NCBI RefSeq assembly: GCF_014287275.1
Contig: NZ_JACONZ010000002.1
Location: 496,001-560,000 of the forward strand
Origin: Anaerofilum hominis
Lineage (GTDB): Bacteria; Bacillota; Clostridia; Oscillospirales; Ruminococcaceae
Direction: 5' to 3'
Length of the DNA stretch: 64,000 bases
Shown one piece after another: positions 8,216-18,705 of the stretch. The notes below the pieces were generated by a model. It saw only the letters and a program-made list of their open reading frames with translations, was not told where the DNA came from and did not search any database. Made by a program: the position numbers and the translations under genes. Positions within the stretch are counted from its first letter, which is position 1. Every line of letters starts with the position of its first letter.

Positions 8216-8848
8216 ATGCAAAAAGGTATTATCGGCAAGAAGCTGGGCATGACGCAGCTCTTCGATGAGAACGGCAAAGTCGTGCCGGTCACCATCATCG
8301 AGGCGGGTCCCTGCGTCGTGGTGCAGAAGAAGACCGTCGAGAGCGACGGCTATCAGGCTGTGCAGCTTGGCTACGGCGATATTTCCGCCAAGAAGGTCAC
8401 CAAGCCCGCCAAGGGCCACTTCGACAAGGCGGACGTCGCCCCCAAAAAGACCCTGCGCGAGTTCCGTATTGACGACATCTCCGGCCTGGCGGTCGGCGAC
8501 ATCGTCAAGGCCGACGCCTTCGCGGCCGGCGACCACATCGACGTGGTCGGCATCAGCAAGGGCAAGGGCTACGCGGGCACCATCAAACGGTTCAACGGCC
8601 ACCGCCTGCGCGAGAGCCACGGCACCGGCCCGGTCTCGCGCCACGCCGGTTCCAACGGTTCCACCAGCACCCCGTCCCGTGTGTTCAAGGGCAAAAAGCT
8701 GCCCGGCCACCTGGGCGCGGAGCGGGTCACCATCCAGAACCTGACCGTTGTCAAGATCGATGCGGAAAATAATCTTATTGCTATCAAGGGTGCGGTCCCC
8801 GGTGCCAAGGGCAGCGTGGTCACCATCCATGACAGCGTTAAGGCGTAA
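8216..8848 (+). CDS. rplC: 50S ribosomal protein L3
   Basis: L3 nucleates 50S assembly and contacts the peptidyl transferase centre. The 210-residue sequence has the family start ([13 protein letters not shown]) and the conserved central loop [20 protein letters not shown] near residues 137-156. AGGAGG is 9 nt upstream of the ATG. It is followed closely by rplD. Confidence 0.98.
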   Translation: MQKGIIGKKLGMTQLFDENGKVVPVTIIEAGPCVVVQKKTVESDGYQAVQLGYGDISAKKVTKPAKGHFDKADVAPKKTLREFRIDDISGLAVGDIVKADAFAAGDHIDVVGISKGKGYAGTIKRFNGHRLRESHGTGPVSRHAGSNGSTSTPSRVFKGKKLPGHLGAERVTIQNLTVVKIDAENNLIAIKGAVPGAKGSVVTIHDSVKA

Positions 8849-8863
8849 AGGAGGGAAAGCAAA

Positions 8864-9487
8864 ATGGCGAAATTTGATGTTTTGGATATGTCCGGCAAGA
8901 AAGTTTCCACGATCGAGCTTTCCGACGCCATCTTCGGTATCCAGCCCAACGAGCGGGTCATGCACGCGGCTGTGGTGAACTTCCTGGCCAACCAGCGCCA
9001 GGGCACCCAGAGCACCAAGACCCGCAGCGAGGTTTCCGGCGGCGGCCGCAAGCCGTGGCGCCAGAAGGGCACCGGCCGCGCCCGTCAGGGCTCGACCCGC
9101 TCCCCGCAGTGGACCCACGGCGGCGTCGCGCTCGGCCCCAAGCCGCGCGATTACAGCTACACCCTGAACAAAAAGGTCAAGCGCCTTGCCATGTTCAGCG
9201 CCCTGTCGGCCAAGGCGGCCAGCGGCGATGTGATCGTGGTGGAAAAGTTTGACTGCCCCGAGTTCAAGACCAAGACCATGGTCAACATGCTGAACGCGGT
9301 CGGCGCCACCGGCAAGAGCCTGGTCGTCGCGCCCGAGGTCGACAAAAAGGTCGTCAAGAGCGCCGCCAACATCCCCGGCGTCAAGACCACCCTTGCCACC
9401 GCGCTGAATGTCTATGACATCCTGAACGCAGGCAAGTTCGTCATCAGCGTAGATGCCGCGAAAAAGCTTGAGGAGGTATTTGCGTAA
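8864..9487 (+). CDS. rplD: 50S ribosomal protein L4
   Basis: L4 lines the exit tunnel and is the usual autoregulator of S10 operons. The 207 residues include the basic extended loop (GGRKPWRQKGTGRARQGS, about residues 64-81) that reaches into the tunnel. The TAA overlaps the ATG of rplW (TAATG), so the two are translationally coupled. Confidence 0.98.
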   Translation: MAKFDVLDMSGKKVSTIELSDAIFGIQPNERVMHAAVVNFLANQRQGTQSTKTRSEVSGGGRKPWRQKGTGRARQGSTRSPQWTHGGVALGPKPRDYSYTLNKKVKRLAMFSALSAKAASGDVIVVEKFDCPEFKTKTMVNMLNAVGATGKSLVVAPEVDKKVVKSAANIPGVKTTLATALNVYDILNAGKFVISVDAAKKLEEVFA

Positions 9488-9783
9488 TGAAGGTTGCAGC
9501 ACAGGATATCATCCTTGCCCCGGTCATCACCGAGAACTCGATGGCCGGCATGCAGAACAGAAAATACACCTTTAAGGTGGCCACCAACGCCACCAAGATC
9601 GACGTCGCGCGGGCCTGCGAAGAGCTGTTCGGCGTGAAAGTCGCAAAGGTCAACACCATCAATGTGCGCGGCCGTTATCGCCGCCAGGGCATGCACGCCG
9701 GCTTTACCGCCGCCTCCAAAAAGGCGATCGTCACCCTGAAGCCGGACTCGAAGACCATCGCGTTCTTCGACAGCATGCTGTAA
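9487..9783 (+). CDS. rplW: 50S ribosomal protein L23
   Basis: L23 lies at the tunnel exit and docks trigger factor and SRP. The 98 residues match full length (DIILAPVITENS near the N-terminus, KYTFKV and the VRGRYRRQG loop). It starts inside the stop codon of rplD and is followed by an unusually long 167-nt structured gap before rplB. Confidence 0.98.
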   Translation: MKVAAQDIILAPVITENSMAGMQNRKYTFKVATNATKIDVARACEELFGVKVAKVNTINVRGRYRRQGMHAGFTAASKKAIVTLKPDSKTIAFFDSML

Positions 9784-9950
9784 AAAGAGCGCACGCTCCC
9801 CTGCGGGAGCGGGACGGGCGCCTGCGCCCGGCAGCCTCTTTCCCGCCGCCGGACCGGTTTTCCTTTCACGGGCGGCGGGACGTGATCCCGGGAGGGGTCA
9901 GCTATGGAGATATGACTCCGATAAGAATTTCATAAGAAAGAGAGATAACA
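9784..9950 (+). other. Structured intercistronic region between rplW and rplB
   Basis: Within this otherwise tightly packed operon, 167 nt hold three successive GC hairpins: CGCTCCC with GGGAGCG (about 9794-9811), GGGCGC with GCGCCC (about 9816-9829) and CCCGCCGCC with GGCGGCGGG (about 9842-9879). AAAGAGAGA follows as a ribosome binding site. They could be RNA processing or stability elements or a protein-binding site. Confidence 0.6.
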
Positions 9951-10781
<831 letters not shown>

Positions 10782-10798
10782 GGAGAGGAGAGAGCAAC

Positions 10799-11071
10799 AT
10801 GGGTAGAAGTATTAAAAAGGGACCTTTCGTACAGCCCGCACTGCTGAAGCGCGTCAAAGAGATGAACGCTTCCGGCGAGAAGCGTGTGCTCAAGACCTGG
10901 AGCCGCTCCTCTACGATCTTCCCGCAGTTCGTCGGCCACACCTTCGCGGTGCATGACGGCCGCAAGCATGTGCCCGTCTATGTGACGGAGGACATGGTGG
11001 GCCACAAGTTGGGCGAGTTCGCCCCCACCCGCACCTTTAAGGGCCATGCGGGCGCCAAAACTACGAGGTAA
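10799..11071 (+). CDS. rpsS: 30S ribosomal protein S19
   Basis: S19 forms a complex with S13 in the 30S head. The 90 residues begin [15 protein letters not shown] and include [20 protein letters not shown], both diagnostic. GGAGAGGAG precedes the ATG. Confidence 0.98.
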   Translation: MGRSIKKGPFVQPALLKRVKEMNASGEKRVLKTWSRSSTIFPQFVGHTFAVHDGRKHVPVYVTEDMVGHKLGEFAPTRTFKGHAGAKTTR

Positions 11072-11087
11072 GAGGAGGATTCACAAG

Positions 11088-11426
11088 ATGGAAGCAAGGG
11101 CAAAACTGAGCTATGCCCGCATTGCGCCGCGCAAAGTCTCGATCGTGCTGGACCTGATCCGCAACCAGCCGCTGGACAAGGCGCTCGCCATTCTGCAGTA
11201 TACACCGAAGGCCGCCTCTGAGCTCCTTTACAAACTGGTGAAATCTGCCGCGGCGAATGCGGAGAACAACTTCAACATGGACAAGAACAGCCTGTATGTG
11301 GCAGAGTGCTACGTTACCCCCGGCCCCACCCTGAAAAGGGTCATGCCCCGCGCACAGGGCCGCGCGTACAGAATACTCAAGAGGACCAGCCACATCACCG
11401 TGGTTCTCAAAGAGATGGAAGGGTAA
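11088..11426 (+). CDS. rplV: 50S ribosomal protein L22
   Basis: L22 lines the exit tunnel with its long beta hairpin. The start at 11088 ([16 protein letters not shown]) is preferred over an upstream in-frame ATG because AGAGGAGG lies just before it and homology starts there. The 112 residues include the hairpin region ([17 protein letters not shown]), site of macrolide-resistance changes in other species. Confidence 0.98.
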   Translation: MEARAKLSYARIAPRKVSIVLDLIRNQPLDKALAILQYTPKAASELLYKLVKSAAANAENNFNMDKNSLYVAECYVTPGPTLKRVMPRAQGRAYRILKRTSHITVVLKEMEG

Positions 11427-11441
11427 GGAGGGTAACAGAGT

Positions 11442-12104
11442 ATGGGTCAGAAAGTCAATCCGCACGGTTTCCGCGTCGGCGTCATCAAGGATTGGGACAG
11501 CCGCTGGTTCACCGGCAAAAAAGAATTCGGCGACACCCTCGTTGAAGACCATAAGATCCGCACCGTGCTGAAAAAGCAGCTCTACGCTGCCGGCGTCCCC
11601 CGCATCGAGATCGAGCGCGACGCCCAGAAGGTCAAAGTCAACATCCACTGCTCCAAGCCCGGCATGGTCATCGGCCGCGGCGGCAGCGAGATCGACAAGC
11701 TGCGCCTGCAGATCGAGAAGATGATCGGCAAGCCGGTCGTGGTCAATATCGTTGAGATCCGCACCCCGGACCTGAACGCGCAGCTGGTGGCCGAGAACGT
11801 CGCCTCCCAGCTGGAGCGCCGCATCGCTTTCCGCCGCGCGATGAAACAGTGCATCGGCCGCACCATGCGCATGGGCGCCAAGGGCATCAAGATCAGCGTC
11901 GGCGGCCGCCTGGGCGGCGCGGACATCGCCCGCACCGAGCACTATCACGAGGGCACCATCCCCCTGCAGACCCTGCGCGCCGACATCGACTACGGCTTTA
12001 CCGAGGCGAACACCACCTACGGCAAGATCGGCGTCAAGGTCTGGATCTACAAGGGCGAAGTGCTCAAAGGCGCGAAACCTCGCAAAGAAGGAGGCAGCAA
12101 GTAA
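11442..12104 (+). CDS. rpsC: 30S ribosomal protein S3
   Basis: S3 contributes to mRNA entry-tunnel helicase activity. The 220 residues contain a KH domain ([15 protein letters not shown], about residues 72-86) and the C-terminal domain with [20 protein letters not shown]. Its TAA overlaps the ATG of rplP. Confidence 0.98.
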   Translation: MGQKVNPHGFRVGVIKDWDSRWFTGKKEFGDTLVEDHKIRTVLKKQLYAAGVPRIEIERDAQKVKVNIHCSKPGMVIGRGGSEIDKLRLQIEKMIGKPVVVNIVEIRTPDLNAQLVAENVASQLERRIAFRRAMKQCIGRTMRMGAKGIKISVGGRLGGADIARTEHYHEGTIPLQTLRADIDYGFTEANTTYGKIGVKVWIYKGEVLKGAKPRKEGGSK

Positions 12105-12535
12105 TGCTTTTACCCAAGCGTGTCAAATACCGCCGTCAGCAGCGCGGCCGCATGAAAGGCAAAGCAATGCGCGGCAATAAGGTCAACCAGGGCGAGTACG
12201 GCCTGCAGGCTCTTGAGCCGGCGTGGATCACCTCCAACCAGATCGAGGCCGCCCGTATCGCGCTGACCCGCTATATCAAGCGCGGCGGCCAGGTGTGGAT
12301 CAAGATCTTCCCGGATAAGCCGGTCACCGAAAAGCCCGCCGAGACCCGCATGGGCTCCGGCAAGGGCAGCCCCGAGTACTGGGTGGCCGTGGTCAAGCCC
12401 GGCCGCGTGCTGTTCGAGATCGCCGGCGTGTCCGAGGAGAACGCCCGCGAGGCCATGCGTCTGGCCGCGCACAAACTGCCCATCAAGTGCAAGTTTGTGA
12501 AAAGAGAAGATGAAGAGGAGGTTGCCAAGGCATGA
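12104..12535 (+). CDS. rplP: 50S ribosomal protein L16
   Basis: L16 organises the aminoacyl-tRNA site of 50S. The frame is open further upstream inside rpsC, but the family start [19 protein letters not shown] fixes the start at 12104, with GAAGGAGG upstream. The 143 residues include [19 protein letters not shown]. It overlaps the stop of rpsC by one base and the start of rpmC by four. Confidence 0.98.
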   Translation: MLLPKRVKYRRQQRGRMKGKAMRGNKVNQGEYGLQALEPAWITSNQIEAARIALTRYIKRGGQVWIKIFPDKPVTEKPAETRMGSGKGSPEYWVAVVKPGRVLFEIAGVSEENAREAMRLAAHKLPIKCKFVKREDEEEVAKA

Positions 12536-12729
12536 AAGCGAACGAACTCACCAAGATGAGTGCGGCCGACCTGGACAAAAAGCTGGCCGAGCTGAAGGAA
12601 GAGCTGTTCAACCTGCGCTTTCAGCACACCATCAACCAACTCGACAACCCGCTTAGGATCAAGGCCGTCAAGCGTGACATCGCCCGCGTGAAAACCGCGC
12701 AGCGGATGCTCGCAGACAAGGCTGAATAA
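12532..12729 (+). CDS. rpmC: 50S ribosomal protein L29
   Basis: L29 is a small helical protein near the tunnel exit. The 65 residues match in full ([18 protein letters not shown], then [10 protein letters not shown]). It starts within the end of rplP with a 4-base ATGA overlap. Confidence 0.98.
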   Translation: MKANELTKMSAADLDKKLAELKEELFNLRFQHTINQLDNPLRIKAVKRDIARVKTAQRMLADKAE

Positions 12730-12748
12730 GAGAGGGAGGAGTTAAAGA

Positions 12749-13006
12749 ATGGAAGAGCGCAATTTACGCAAGACCCGCGTGGGCACCGTCGTGTCCGACA
12801 AGATGGATAAGACCATCGTTGTGGCGATCGAGGACAACGTGAGCCACCCTCTCTATAAAAAGATCATCAAACGCACCGTCAAGTTCAAGGCCCACGATGA
12901 GAAAAACGAGGCCAAAGCCGGCGACCGCGTGAAGATCATGGAGACCCGCCCGCTGTCCAAGGACAAGCGCTGGAGACTGGTCGAGATCATTGAAAAGGCG
13001 AAATAA
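12749..13006 (+). CDS. rpsQ: 30S ribosomal protein S17
   Basis: S17 is a primary 16S rRNA-binding OB-fold protein. The 85 residues include [19 protein letters not shown] and the closing [24 protein letters not shown] precedes the ATG. Confidence 0.98.
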   Translation: MEERNLRKTRVGTVVSDKMDKTIVVAIEDNVSHPLYKKIIKRTVKFKAHDEKNEAKAGDRVKIMETRPLSKDKRWRLVEIIEKAK

Positions 13007-13034
13007 CTGAAAGCTTTGAAAGGAGGACGCAACT

Positions 13035-13406
13035 GTGGTACAGATGCAAACCTATCTCAAAGTGGCCGACAACACCGGTGCGAAGGAACTCATGTGTATT
13101 CGTGTGCTGGGCGGTTCCCGAAAGAGATACGCTAATATTGGCGACGTGATCGTAGCTTCTGTCAAGAAGACTACCCCGGGCGGCGGCATGGTCAAAAAGG
13201 GCGAGGTCGTAAAGGCCGTTATCGTCCGCAGCAAAAAGGGCCTGCGCCGCGATGACGGCTCCTATATCCGCTTCGACGAGAATGCGGCCGTCATCATCAA
13301 AGAGGACAAAAACCCGAGAGGCACCCGTATCTTTGGACCGGTGGCCCGCGAACTGCGCGAGGCCGGCTATCTGAAGATCCTGAGCCTTGCCCCGGAATCG
13401 CTGTAA
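13035..13406 (+). CDS. rplN: 50S ribosomal protein L14
   Basis: L14 sits at the subunit interface. The 123 residues show the family signature ([20 protein letters not shown]). The start is GTG (13035), with AAAGGAGG 8 nt upstream; the next ATG would cut the conserved N-terminus. Confidence 0.98.
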   Translation: MVQMQTYLKVADNTGAKELMCIRVLGGSRKRYANIGDVIVASVKKTTPGGGMVKKGEVVKAVIVRSKKGLRRDDGSYIRFDENAAVIIKEDKNPRGTRIFGPVARELREAGYLKILSLAPESL

Positions 13407-13418
13407 GGAGGTTTTAAA

Positions 13419-13733
13419 ATGAGTAAAGTTCATGTTAAGACCGGCGATACCGTCATGATCATCAGCGGCAAGGACGCTGGGAAATCCGGCAAGGTATTGC
13501 AGGTCAGCCCCAAAGAGGGCAAGGTCATCGTTGAGGGCCTGAACATGGTCACCAAGCACGTCAAGCCCCGCCGCGAGGGCGAGCAGGGCGGCATCGTAAA
13601 GGCCGAGGGTGCGCTGTACGCGGCCAAGGTCATGCCGGTCTGCCCCAAGTGCGGCAAGGCCACCCGTGTGGGCCACATCGTGAACAACGGCAAAAAAGTG
13701 CGCGTCTGCAAAAAATGCGGCGCGGAATTTTAA
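13419..13733 (+). CDS. rplX: 50S ribosomal protein L24 with C-terminal zinc-finger-like motif
   Basis: L24 initiates 50S assembly through its KOW motif ([20 protein letters not shown], about residues 8-27). The 104 residues end with two CxxC pairs ([12 protein letters not shown] and [10 protein letters not shown]) spaced for zinc binding, as in many clostridial L24 proteins but not in E. coli L24. Confidence 0.97.
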   Translation: MSKVHVKTGDTVMIISGKDAGKSGKVLQVSPKEGKVIVEGLNMVTKHVKPRREGEQGGIVKAEGALYAAKVMPVCPKCGKATRVGHIVNNGKKVRVCKKCGAEF

Positions 13734-13749
13734 GGGAGGAAGTTGACAG

Positions 13750-14289
<540 letters not shown>

Positions 14290-14302
14290 GGGAGGGGTTT
14301 CA

Positions 14303-14488
14303 ATGGCTAAAACATCCATGAAAGTGCGGCAGAGCCGTGAGCCGAAATTTTCGACCCGTGGCTACAACCGCTGCAAGATCTGCGGCCGCCCTCACGCTTA
14401 TCTGCGCAAGTACGGCGTGTGCCGTATCTGCTTCAGGGAACTGGCCTATAAGGGCGAGATCCCCGGCGTAAGGAAAGCAAGTTGGTAA
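14303..14488 (+). CDS. rpsN: 30S ribosomal protein S14 type Z (zinc form)
   Basis: This is the short (61-residue) zinc-binding S14, with [22 protein letters not shown] providing four cysteines. The frame is open upstream, but AGGGAGGGG just before ATG 14303 and the family start ([10 protein letters not shown]) set the start. The long zinc-free form is not seen in this window. Confidence 0.98.
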   Translation: MAKTSMKVRQSREPKFSTRGYNRCKICGRPHAYLRKYGVCRICFRELAYKGEIPGVRKASW

Positions 14489-14516
14489 ACACTCTACGAT
14501 AAAGGAGGTACATGGC

Positions 14517-14915
14517 ATGCATATCACCGACCCCATCGCTGATTTGCTCACCCGTATTCGGAATGCCAGCACTGCAAAACACTCTACAGTAGATGTACCG
14601 GCTTCCAACATGAAAAAGGCGATCTGCCAGATCCTGTTGGACGAGGGCTACATCAAAGGCATGCAGGTAAAAGAAGACGACAAGCAGGGCGTGATCACCG
14701 TCACCCTGAAGTACGGCGAGAACAACACCCCGGCCATCACCGGGCTGCGCCGGGTATCCAAGCCCGGTCTGCGCATCTACAAGAACTGTGAGGAACTGCC
14801 CAAGGTCATGAAAGGCCTTGGTACCGCGATCATTTCCACATCCAAAGGCGTTATGACCGACCGGGCCGCGCGCGCAGCACACTGCGGCGGCGAAGTCCTC
14901 GCCTTTATCTGGTAA
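14517..14915 (+). CDS. rpsH: 30S ribosomal protein S8
   Basis: S8 is a key 16S-binding assembly protein and the translational repressor of the spc operon in E. coli. The 132 residues match in full ([15 protein letters not shown] at the start, [13 protein letters not shown] near the end). AAAGGAGG precedes the ATG. Confidence 0.98.
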   Translation: MHITDPIADLLTRIRNASTAKHSTVDVPASNMKKAICQILLDEGYIKGMQVKEDDKQGVITVTLKYGENNTPAITGLRRVSKPGLRIYKNCEELPKVMKGLGTAIISTSKGVMTDRAARAAHCGGEVLAFIW

Positions 14916-14929
14916 GGGGGTGCAAGACA

Positions 14930-15475
14930 ATGTCGAGAATTGGAAGAAAACCCATCGTCATTCCCGCGGGCGTCGAGGTCACGATCACCGGCAGCGACGT
15001 TACCGTCAAGGGCCCCAAGGGCACGCTGCATTCCACTTTTCACCCGATGATGAAGATCGAAAAGCAGGGTGAAGAGATCGTCGTGACCCGCCCCAACGAT
15101 GAAAAAGAGGCTCGCTCTCTGCACGGCCTGACCCGGACCCTGGTCAACAACATGGTCGAGGGCGTCTCCAAGGGCTTCACCAAAGAGCTGGAGATCCAGG
15201 GCGTTGGTTACCGTGCCGCGAAGCAGGGGAAAGACCTGGTCATGAACCTGGGTTATTCCCACCAGGTCGTCATCTCTGAAGAGGGCGACATCACCATAGA
15301 GGTACCCGATCCCAACAAGATCGTCATCCATGGCATCGATAAACAGCATGTCGGCCAGTTCGCCGCGCAGGTGCGCGAGAAGCGTCCGCCCGAGCCGTAT
15401 AAGGGCAAGGGCATCCGCTACGTCGGCGAGTATGTCGCTCATAAAGAGGGCAAGGCCGGCAAGGGCGCAAAATAA
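14930..15475 (+). CDS. rplF: 50S ribosomal protein L6
   Basis: L6 lies at the base of the L7/L12 stalk near the sarcin-ricin loop. The 181 residues have the two-domain repeat of the family and the C-terminal signature PEPYKGKGIRYVGE. A GGGGG-containing ribosome binding site lies 8-10 nt upstream. Confidence 0.98.
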   Translation: MSRIGRKPIVIPAGVEVTITGSDVTVKGPKGTLHSTFHPMMKIEKQGEEIVVTRPNDEKEARSLHGLTRTLVNNMVEGVSKGFTKELEIQGVGYRAAKQGKDLVMNLGYSHQVVISEEGDITIEVPDPNKIVIHGIDKQHVGQFAAQVREKRPPEPYKGKGIRYVGEYVAHKEGKAGKGAK

Positions 15476-15493
15476 ACGAAGGAGTGAATTAAG

Positions 15494-15853
15494 ATGGTCA
15501 ATAAGCCGAACAAAAACGAAGCCCGTCTTCGTCGCCATCGCCGCGTCCGCGGTAAGATCAGTGGCACAGCATCTTGTCCTCGCCTCGATGTTTTCCGCTC
15601 TAACGCGCACATCTATGCCCAGATCATCGACGACGTCGCCGGCGTGACCCTGGCAGCAGCGTCCAGCATGGACAAGGGCTTCGAGGGCACCGGCAGCAAT
15701 ATCGAGGCGGCCAAAAAGGTCGGCCTTGCGATCGCGAAAGCAGCTAAAGCGAAGGGCATCGACCAAGTCGTGTTCGACCGCGGCGGCTACATCTACCACG
15801 GCCGCGTGAAAGCGGTGGCCGAGGGCGCCCGTGAGGGCGGCCTTGAGCTGTAA
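15494..15853 (+). CDS. rplR: 50S ribosomal protein L18
   Basis: L18 binds 5S rRNA. The 119 residues include [21 protein letters not shown] and the C-terminal [30 protein letters not shown] precedes the ATG. Confidence 0.98.
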   Translation: MVNKPNKNEARLRRHRRVRGKISGTASCPRLDVFRSNAHIYAQIIDDVAGVTLAAASSMDKGFEGTGSNIEAAKKVGLAIAKAAKAKGIDQVVFDRGGYIYHGRVKAVAEGAREGGLEL

Positions 15854-15871
15854 AGCAGGAGGGATACAACA

Positions 15872-16399
15872 GTGGCATTTGATAGAAGACAGAATCCCGA
15901 TAGAAGACAGAATCCTGCGGATCAGGAGTATCAGGAGAAAGTAGTCGCGATCAACCGCGTTTCCAAAACCGTCAAGGGCGGCCGCGTGATGAAATTCTCC
16001 GCTCTGGTCGTCGTGGGCGACGGCAAGGGCAAGATCGGCTATGGTCTTGGCAAAGCTGCCGAGGTCCCCGAAGCCATCCGCAAGGGTCTTGAGGACGCTA
16101 AGAAAAACATGTTCACCGTCTCGCTGAAAGGCACCACCATCCCGCATGAGGTGCTGGGCGCTTTCGGCGCGGGCCGCGTGATCCTGCGCCCCGCAGCAGC
16201 CGGTACCGGCCTGATCGCCGGCGGCCCGGTGCGCGCGGTGCTGGAGGTCGCGGGCATCCGCGATATCCGTACCAAGTGCGTGCGCTCCAACAATCCCTGC
16301 AACGTGGTCATCGCCACCTGCAACGGTTTGAAGAGCCTGCGCACCGCAGAACAGGTCGCCGCCACCCGCGGCAAGACCGTCAAAGAGATTTTAGGTTAA
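15872..16399 (+). CDS. rpsE: 30S ribosomal protein S5
   Basis: S5 takes part in decoding fidelity. The 175 residues contain the double-stranded RNA-binding-like N-domain ([20 protein letters not shown]) and the C-terminal fold with [15 protein letters not shown]. It starts at GTG 15872 behind AGGAGGG. The N-terminal tail holds a perfect 18-nt direct repeat at DNA level (15881-15898 and 15899-15915), giving the hexapeptide DRRQNP twice. Confidence 0.98.
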   Translation: MAFDRRQNPDRRQNPADQEYQEKVVAINRVSKTVKGGRVMKFSALVVVGDGKGKIGYGLGKAAEVPEAIRKGLEDAKKNMFTVSLKGTTIPHEVLGAFGAGRVILRPAAAGTGLIAGGPVRAVLEVAGIRDIRTKCVRSNNPCNVVIATCNGLKSLRTAEQVAATRGKTVKEILG

Positions 16400-16412
16400 G
16401 GAGGCTTTGAGC

Positions 16413-16853
16413 ATGGCAGAAGAGAAAGTGACCGCCGTGGCCGAAGAGGCCGTGGCTGAAAAGGCGCCTGCGAAGAAGGCTGCCCCCAAGAAGGAAGCCG
16501 CCGAGAAGGCCCCCGCCAAGAAGCCCGCTGCCAAAAAGGCCGCCCCCAAGAAGGACGCCGCCGAAAAGGCGCCGGCAAAGAAACCGGCTGCGAAAAAGGC
16601 CGCTGAAAAGGCGGAGAGCGCCCCCGCAGCGGAGAAAGCACCCGCCAAAAAGCGCGCCGCGAAATCCGCAGCCGCAGGCACCGTCACCGTCAAGCTGGTG
16701 CGCAGCCTGTCCGGCCGCAAGAAAGATCAGATCGCGACCGCCTACTCGCTGGGCCTACGCCGTGTGGGCCATGTCAGCATGCAGCCCGACAACGCGGCCA
16801 CCCGCGGCAAGATCAACAAGATTTCCCACCTCGTCGAGGTGTGCAACGCGTAA
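16413..16853 (+). CDS. rpmD: 50S ribosomal protein L30 with histone H1-like N-terminal extension
   Basis: Residues 89-146 are a complete L30 ([18 protein letters not shown], ending SHLVEVCNA). Residues 1-88 are a low-complexity Ala/Lys/Pro/Glu tail with repeated [18 protein letters not shown] and KKPAAKKA segments, resembling the tails of histone H1-like bacterial proteins. The normal family length is about 60 residues. ATG 16413 is chosen because AAGGAGG (16398-16404) lies 8 nt upstream; no start codon with a ribosome binding site is seen at the L30 core boundary. The extension is in frame with no stop, so it should be made. Confidence 0.93.
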   Translation: MAEEKVTAVAEEAVAEKAPAKKAAPKKEAAEKAPAKKPAAKKAAPKKDAAEKAPAKKPAAKKAAEKAESAPAAEKAPAKKRAAKSAAAGTVTVKLVRSLSGRKKDQIATAYSLGLRRVGHVSMQPDNAATRGKINKISHLVEVCNA

Positions 16854-16873
16854 AAGCAAGGAGGTGTACTACT

Positions 16874-17311
16874 ATGATGCTCCACGAACTGAAACCCGCT
16901 GAGGGCGCCAGCAAGGCTGCCAAGCGCAAGGGCCGGGGCGCGGCTTCCGGCAACGGCAAGACCGCCGGCTACGGCCACAAGGGCCAGAAAGCCCGGTCCG
17001 GCGTGAAAAAAGCGGGCTTTGAGGGCGGCCAGATGCCCCTGCAGCGCCGTCTGCCCAAACGCGGCTTCAACAACATTTTCGCTACCGTTTACACCACCGT
17101 CAAGGTCAGCGACCTCAACCGTTTTGAGGACGGCGCCGTGGTCGATACCGCCGCGCTGCTGAAGTCCGGCCTGATCAAAAAGGTGAACGACGGCGTCAAG
17201 GTTCTCGGCAACGGCGAGCTGACCCGCAAGCTCACCGTCGAGGCCGCTGCTTTCACTGCCTCCGCAAAGGAGAAGATCGAGAAGGCCGGCGGAAAGGCCG
17301 AGGTGAAATAA
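16874..17311 (+). CDS. rplO: 50S ribosomal protein L15
   Basis: L15 is a late-assembly 50S protein. The 145 residues start [12 protein letters not shown], have the glycine-rich basic tail ([20 protein letters not shown]) and [17 protein letters not shown]. Two adjacent ATGs exist; 16874 has the better spacing (9 nt) to AAGGAGG. secY follows after one base. Confidence 0.98.
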   Translation: MMLHELKPAEGASKAAKRKGRGAASGNGKTAGYGHKGQKARSGVKKAGFEGGQMPLQRRLPKRGFNNIFATVYTTVKVSDLNRFEDGAVVDTAALLKSGLIKKVNDGVKVLGNGELTRKLTVEAAAFTASAKEKIEKAGGKAEVK

Positions 17312-17312
17312 A

Positions 17313-18689
17313 GTGTTTAAAACACTGAGAAACGCCTGGAAGATCGAGGACCTGCGCAAAAAGCTGATCTATACCCTGATCATCATCGTCATCTTCCGTC
17401 TCGGCGTGGCCATGCCCGTCCCGTTCCTGGACCCGGGCAGCCTGTCCGAGATGGTCAACGCGACCGGCAGCATGCTGGGCTACATCAACATGCTCACCGG
17501 CGGCGCGTTCGCCCAGGCGACCCTGTTCGCCCTTTCGGTCACCCCCTATATCAACGCCTCCATTATCATCCAGCTGCTCACCGTGGCGCTTCCGCCGCTG
17601 GAACGGTTGGCGCAGGAGGGCGAAGAGGGCCGCCGGAAGATCAACCGCATCACCCGCTATACCGGCGCGGGCATTGCGCTGGCCCTGGCCATGGCCTATT
17701 TTGCCCTGCTCAAAAGCCGCAATGCGGTGCAGTACACCGAGGGCTGGCAGGGCTGGTTCGCGGCTGCGGTCATCGTGCTGGCGTTCACCGCGGGCTCGAT
17801 GCTCATCATGTGGCTGGGCGAGCAGATCGACAAGAAAGGCATCGGCAACGGCATCTCGCTGCTGATCTTCGCGGGCATCGTCTCGCGTCTGGGCACCATG
17901 CCGGCCACGATCTATAACTACGTCGTGGGCCTCATCAACGGCTTCAAGGCCGGCGGCGACCTGACCCAGCTCAACCTGGGCGGCCAGATAGTGTATCTCA
18001 CCGCGGAGGGCACCGCTGCCTATCCCTGGTACTACATCCTCTATCTGCTGCTGATCGTGGTGCTGATGCTGGCCAGCGTGGTCTTTGTGGTCGTCATGAC
18101 CAGCGGCGAGCGCCGCATCCCGGTGCAGTACGCCAAGCGCGTGGTGGGCCGCAAGATGTACGGCGGCCAGGCCACCCACATCCCCATCAAGGTCAATATG
18201 AGCGGCGTCATGCCGGTCATCTTCGCCTCGTCCCTGATCTCCATCCCCGGCACCATCAAGTCGATCTTCAATATCACCGGCACCGGCTTCTGGGCGACTT
18301 TCCTGGGATGGTTCAACTACAACGGGGTGGCTTACGCGCTGATCTACGCGCTGCTGATCCTGGCGTTCAACTATTTCTACGTCGCCATCCAGTATAACCC
18401 CGTCGAGATCGCCAACAACCTGCGCAAAAACAACGGCGCCATCCCGGGCATCCGCCCCGGCAAGCCGACCACTGATTTTATTGTGAAGGTTTTGGGCAAA
18501 ATTACCTTTATCGGCGCGGTTTTCCTGATGGTCATCGCACTGCTGCCGATCGTCGTGGGCAACCTCACCCATATCAATATCCAGCTGGGCGGCACCTCGC
18601 TGCTCATCGTGGTGGGCGTCGCGCTCGACACCGCCCGTCAGCTTGAGAGCTTCATGCTGATGCGGCATCACAAGGGCTTCTTAGAGTAA
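17313..18689 (+). CDS. secY: Preprotein translocase subunit SecY
   Basis: SecY forms the protein-conducting channel with SecE and SecG. The 458 residues predict ten transmembrane helices, with the family blocks GVAMPVPFLD, MLTGGAFAQATLFALSVTPY (plug and TM2 region), GIGNGISLLIFAGI and the cytoplasmic loop QYAKRVVGRKMYGGQATHIP. It starts at GTG 17313, one base after rplO, as usual for the spc operon. Confidence 0.98.
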   Translation: MFKTLRNAWKIEDLRKKLIYTLIIIVIFRLGVAMPVPFLDPGSLSEMVNATGSMLGYINMLTGGAFAQATLFALSVTPYINASIIIQLLTVALPPLERLAQEGEEGRRKINRITRYTGAGIALALAMAYFALLKSRNAVQYTEGWQGWFAAAVIVLAFTAGSMLIMWLGEQIDKKGIGNGISLLIFAGIVSRLGTMPATIYNYVVGLINGFKAGGDLTQLNLGGQIVYLTAEGTAAYPWYYILYLLLIVVLMLASVVFVVVMTSGERRIPVQYAKRVVGRKMYGGQATHIPIKVNMSGVMPVIFASSLISIPGTIKSIFNITGTGFWATFLGWFNYNGVAYALIYALLILAFNYFYVAIQYNPVEIANNLRKNNGAIPGIRPGKPTTDFIVKVLGKITFIGAVFLMVIALLPIVVGNLTHINIQLGGTSLLIVVGVALDTARQLESFMLMRHHKGFLE

Positions 18690-18705
18690 CCAGGAGGGAG
18701 ACAAC

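Noticed and set aside
8102..9502. A 466-residue minus-strand frame under rplC and rplD
   Set aside because: It is a shadow of two certain ribosomal genes. The same holds for other long antisense frames in the operon (e.g. 14777-16147 and 17253-18671).
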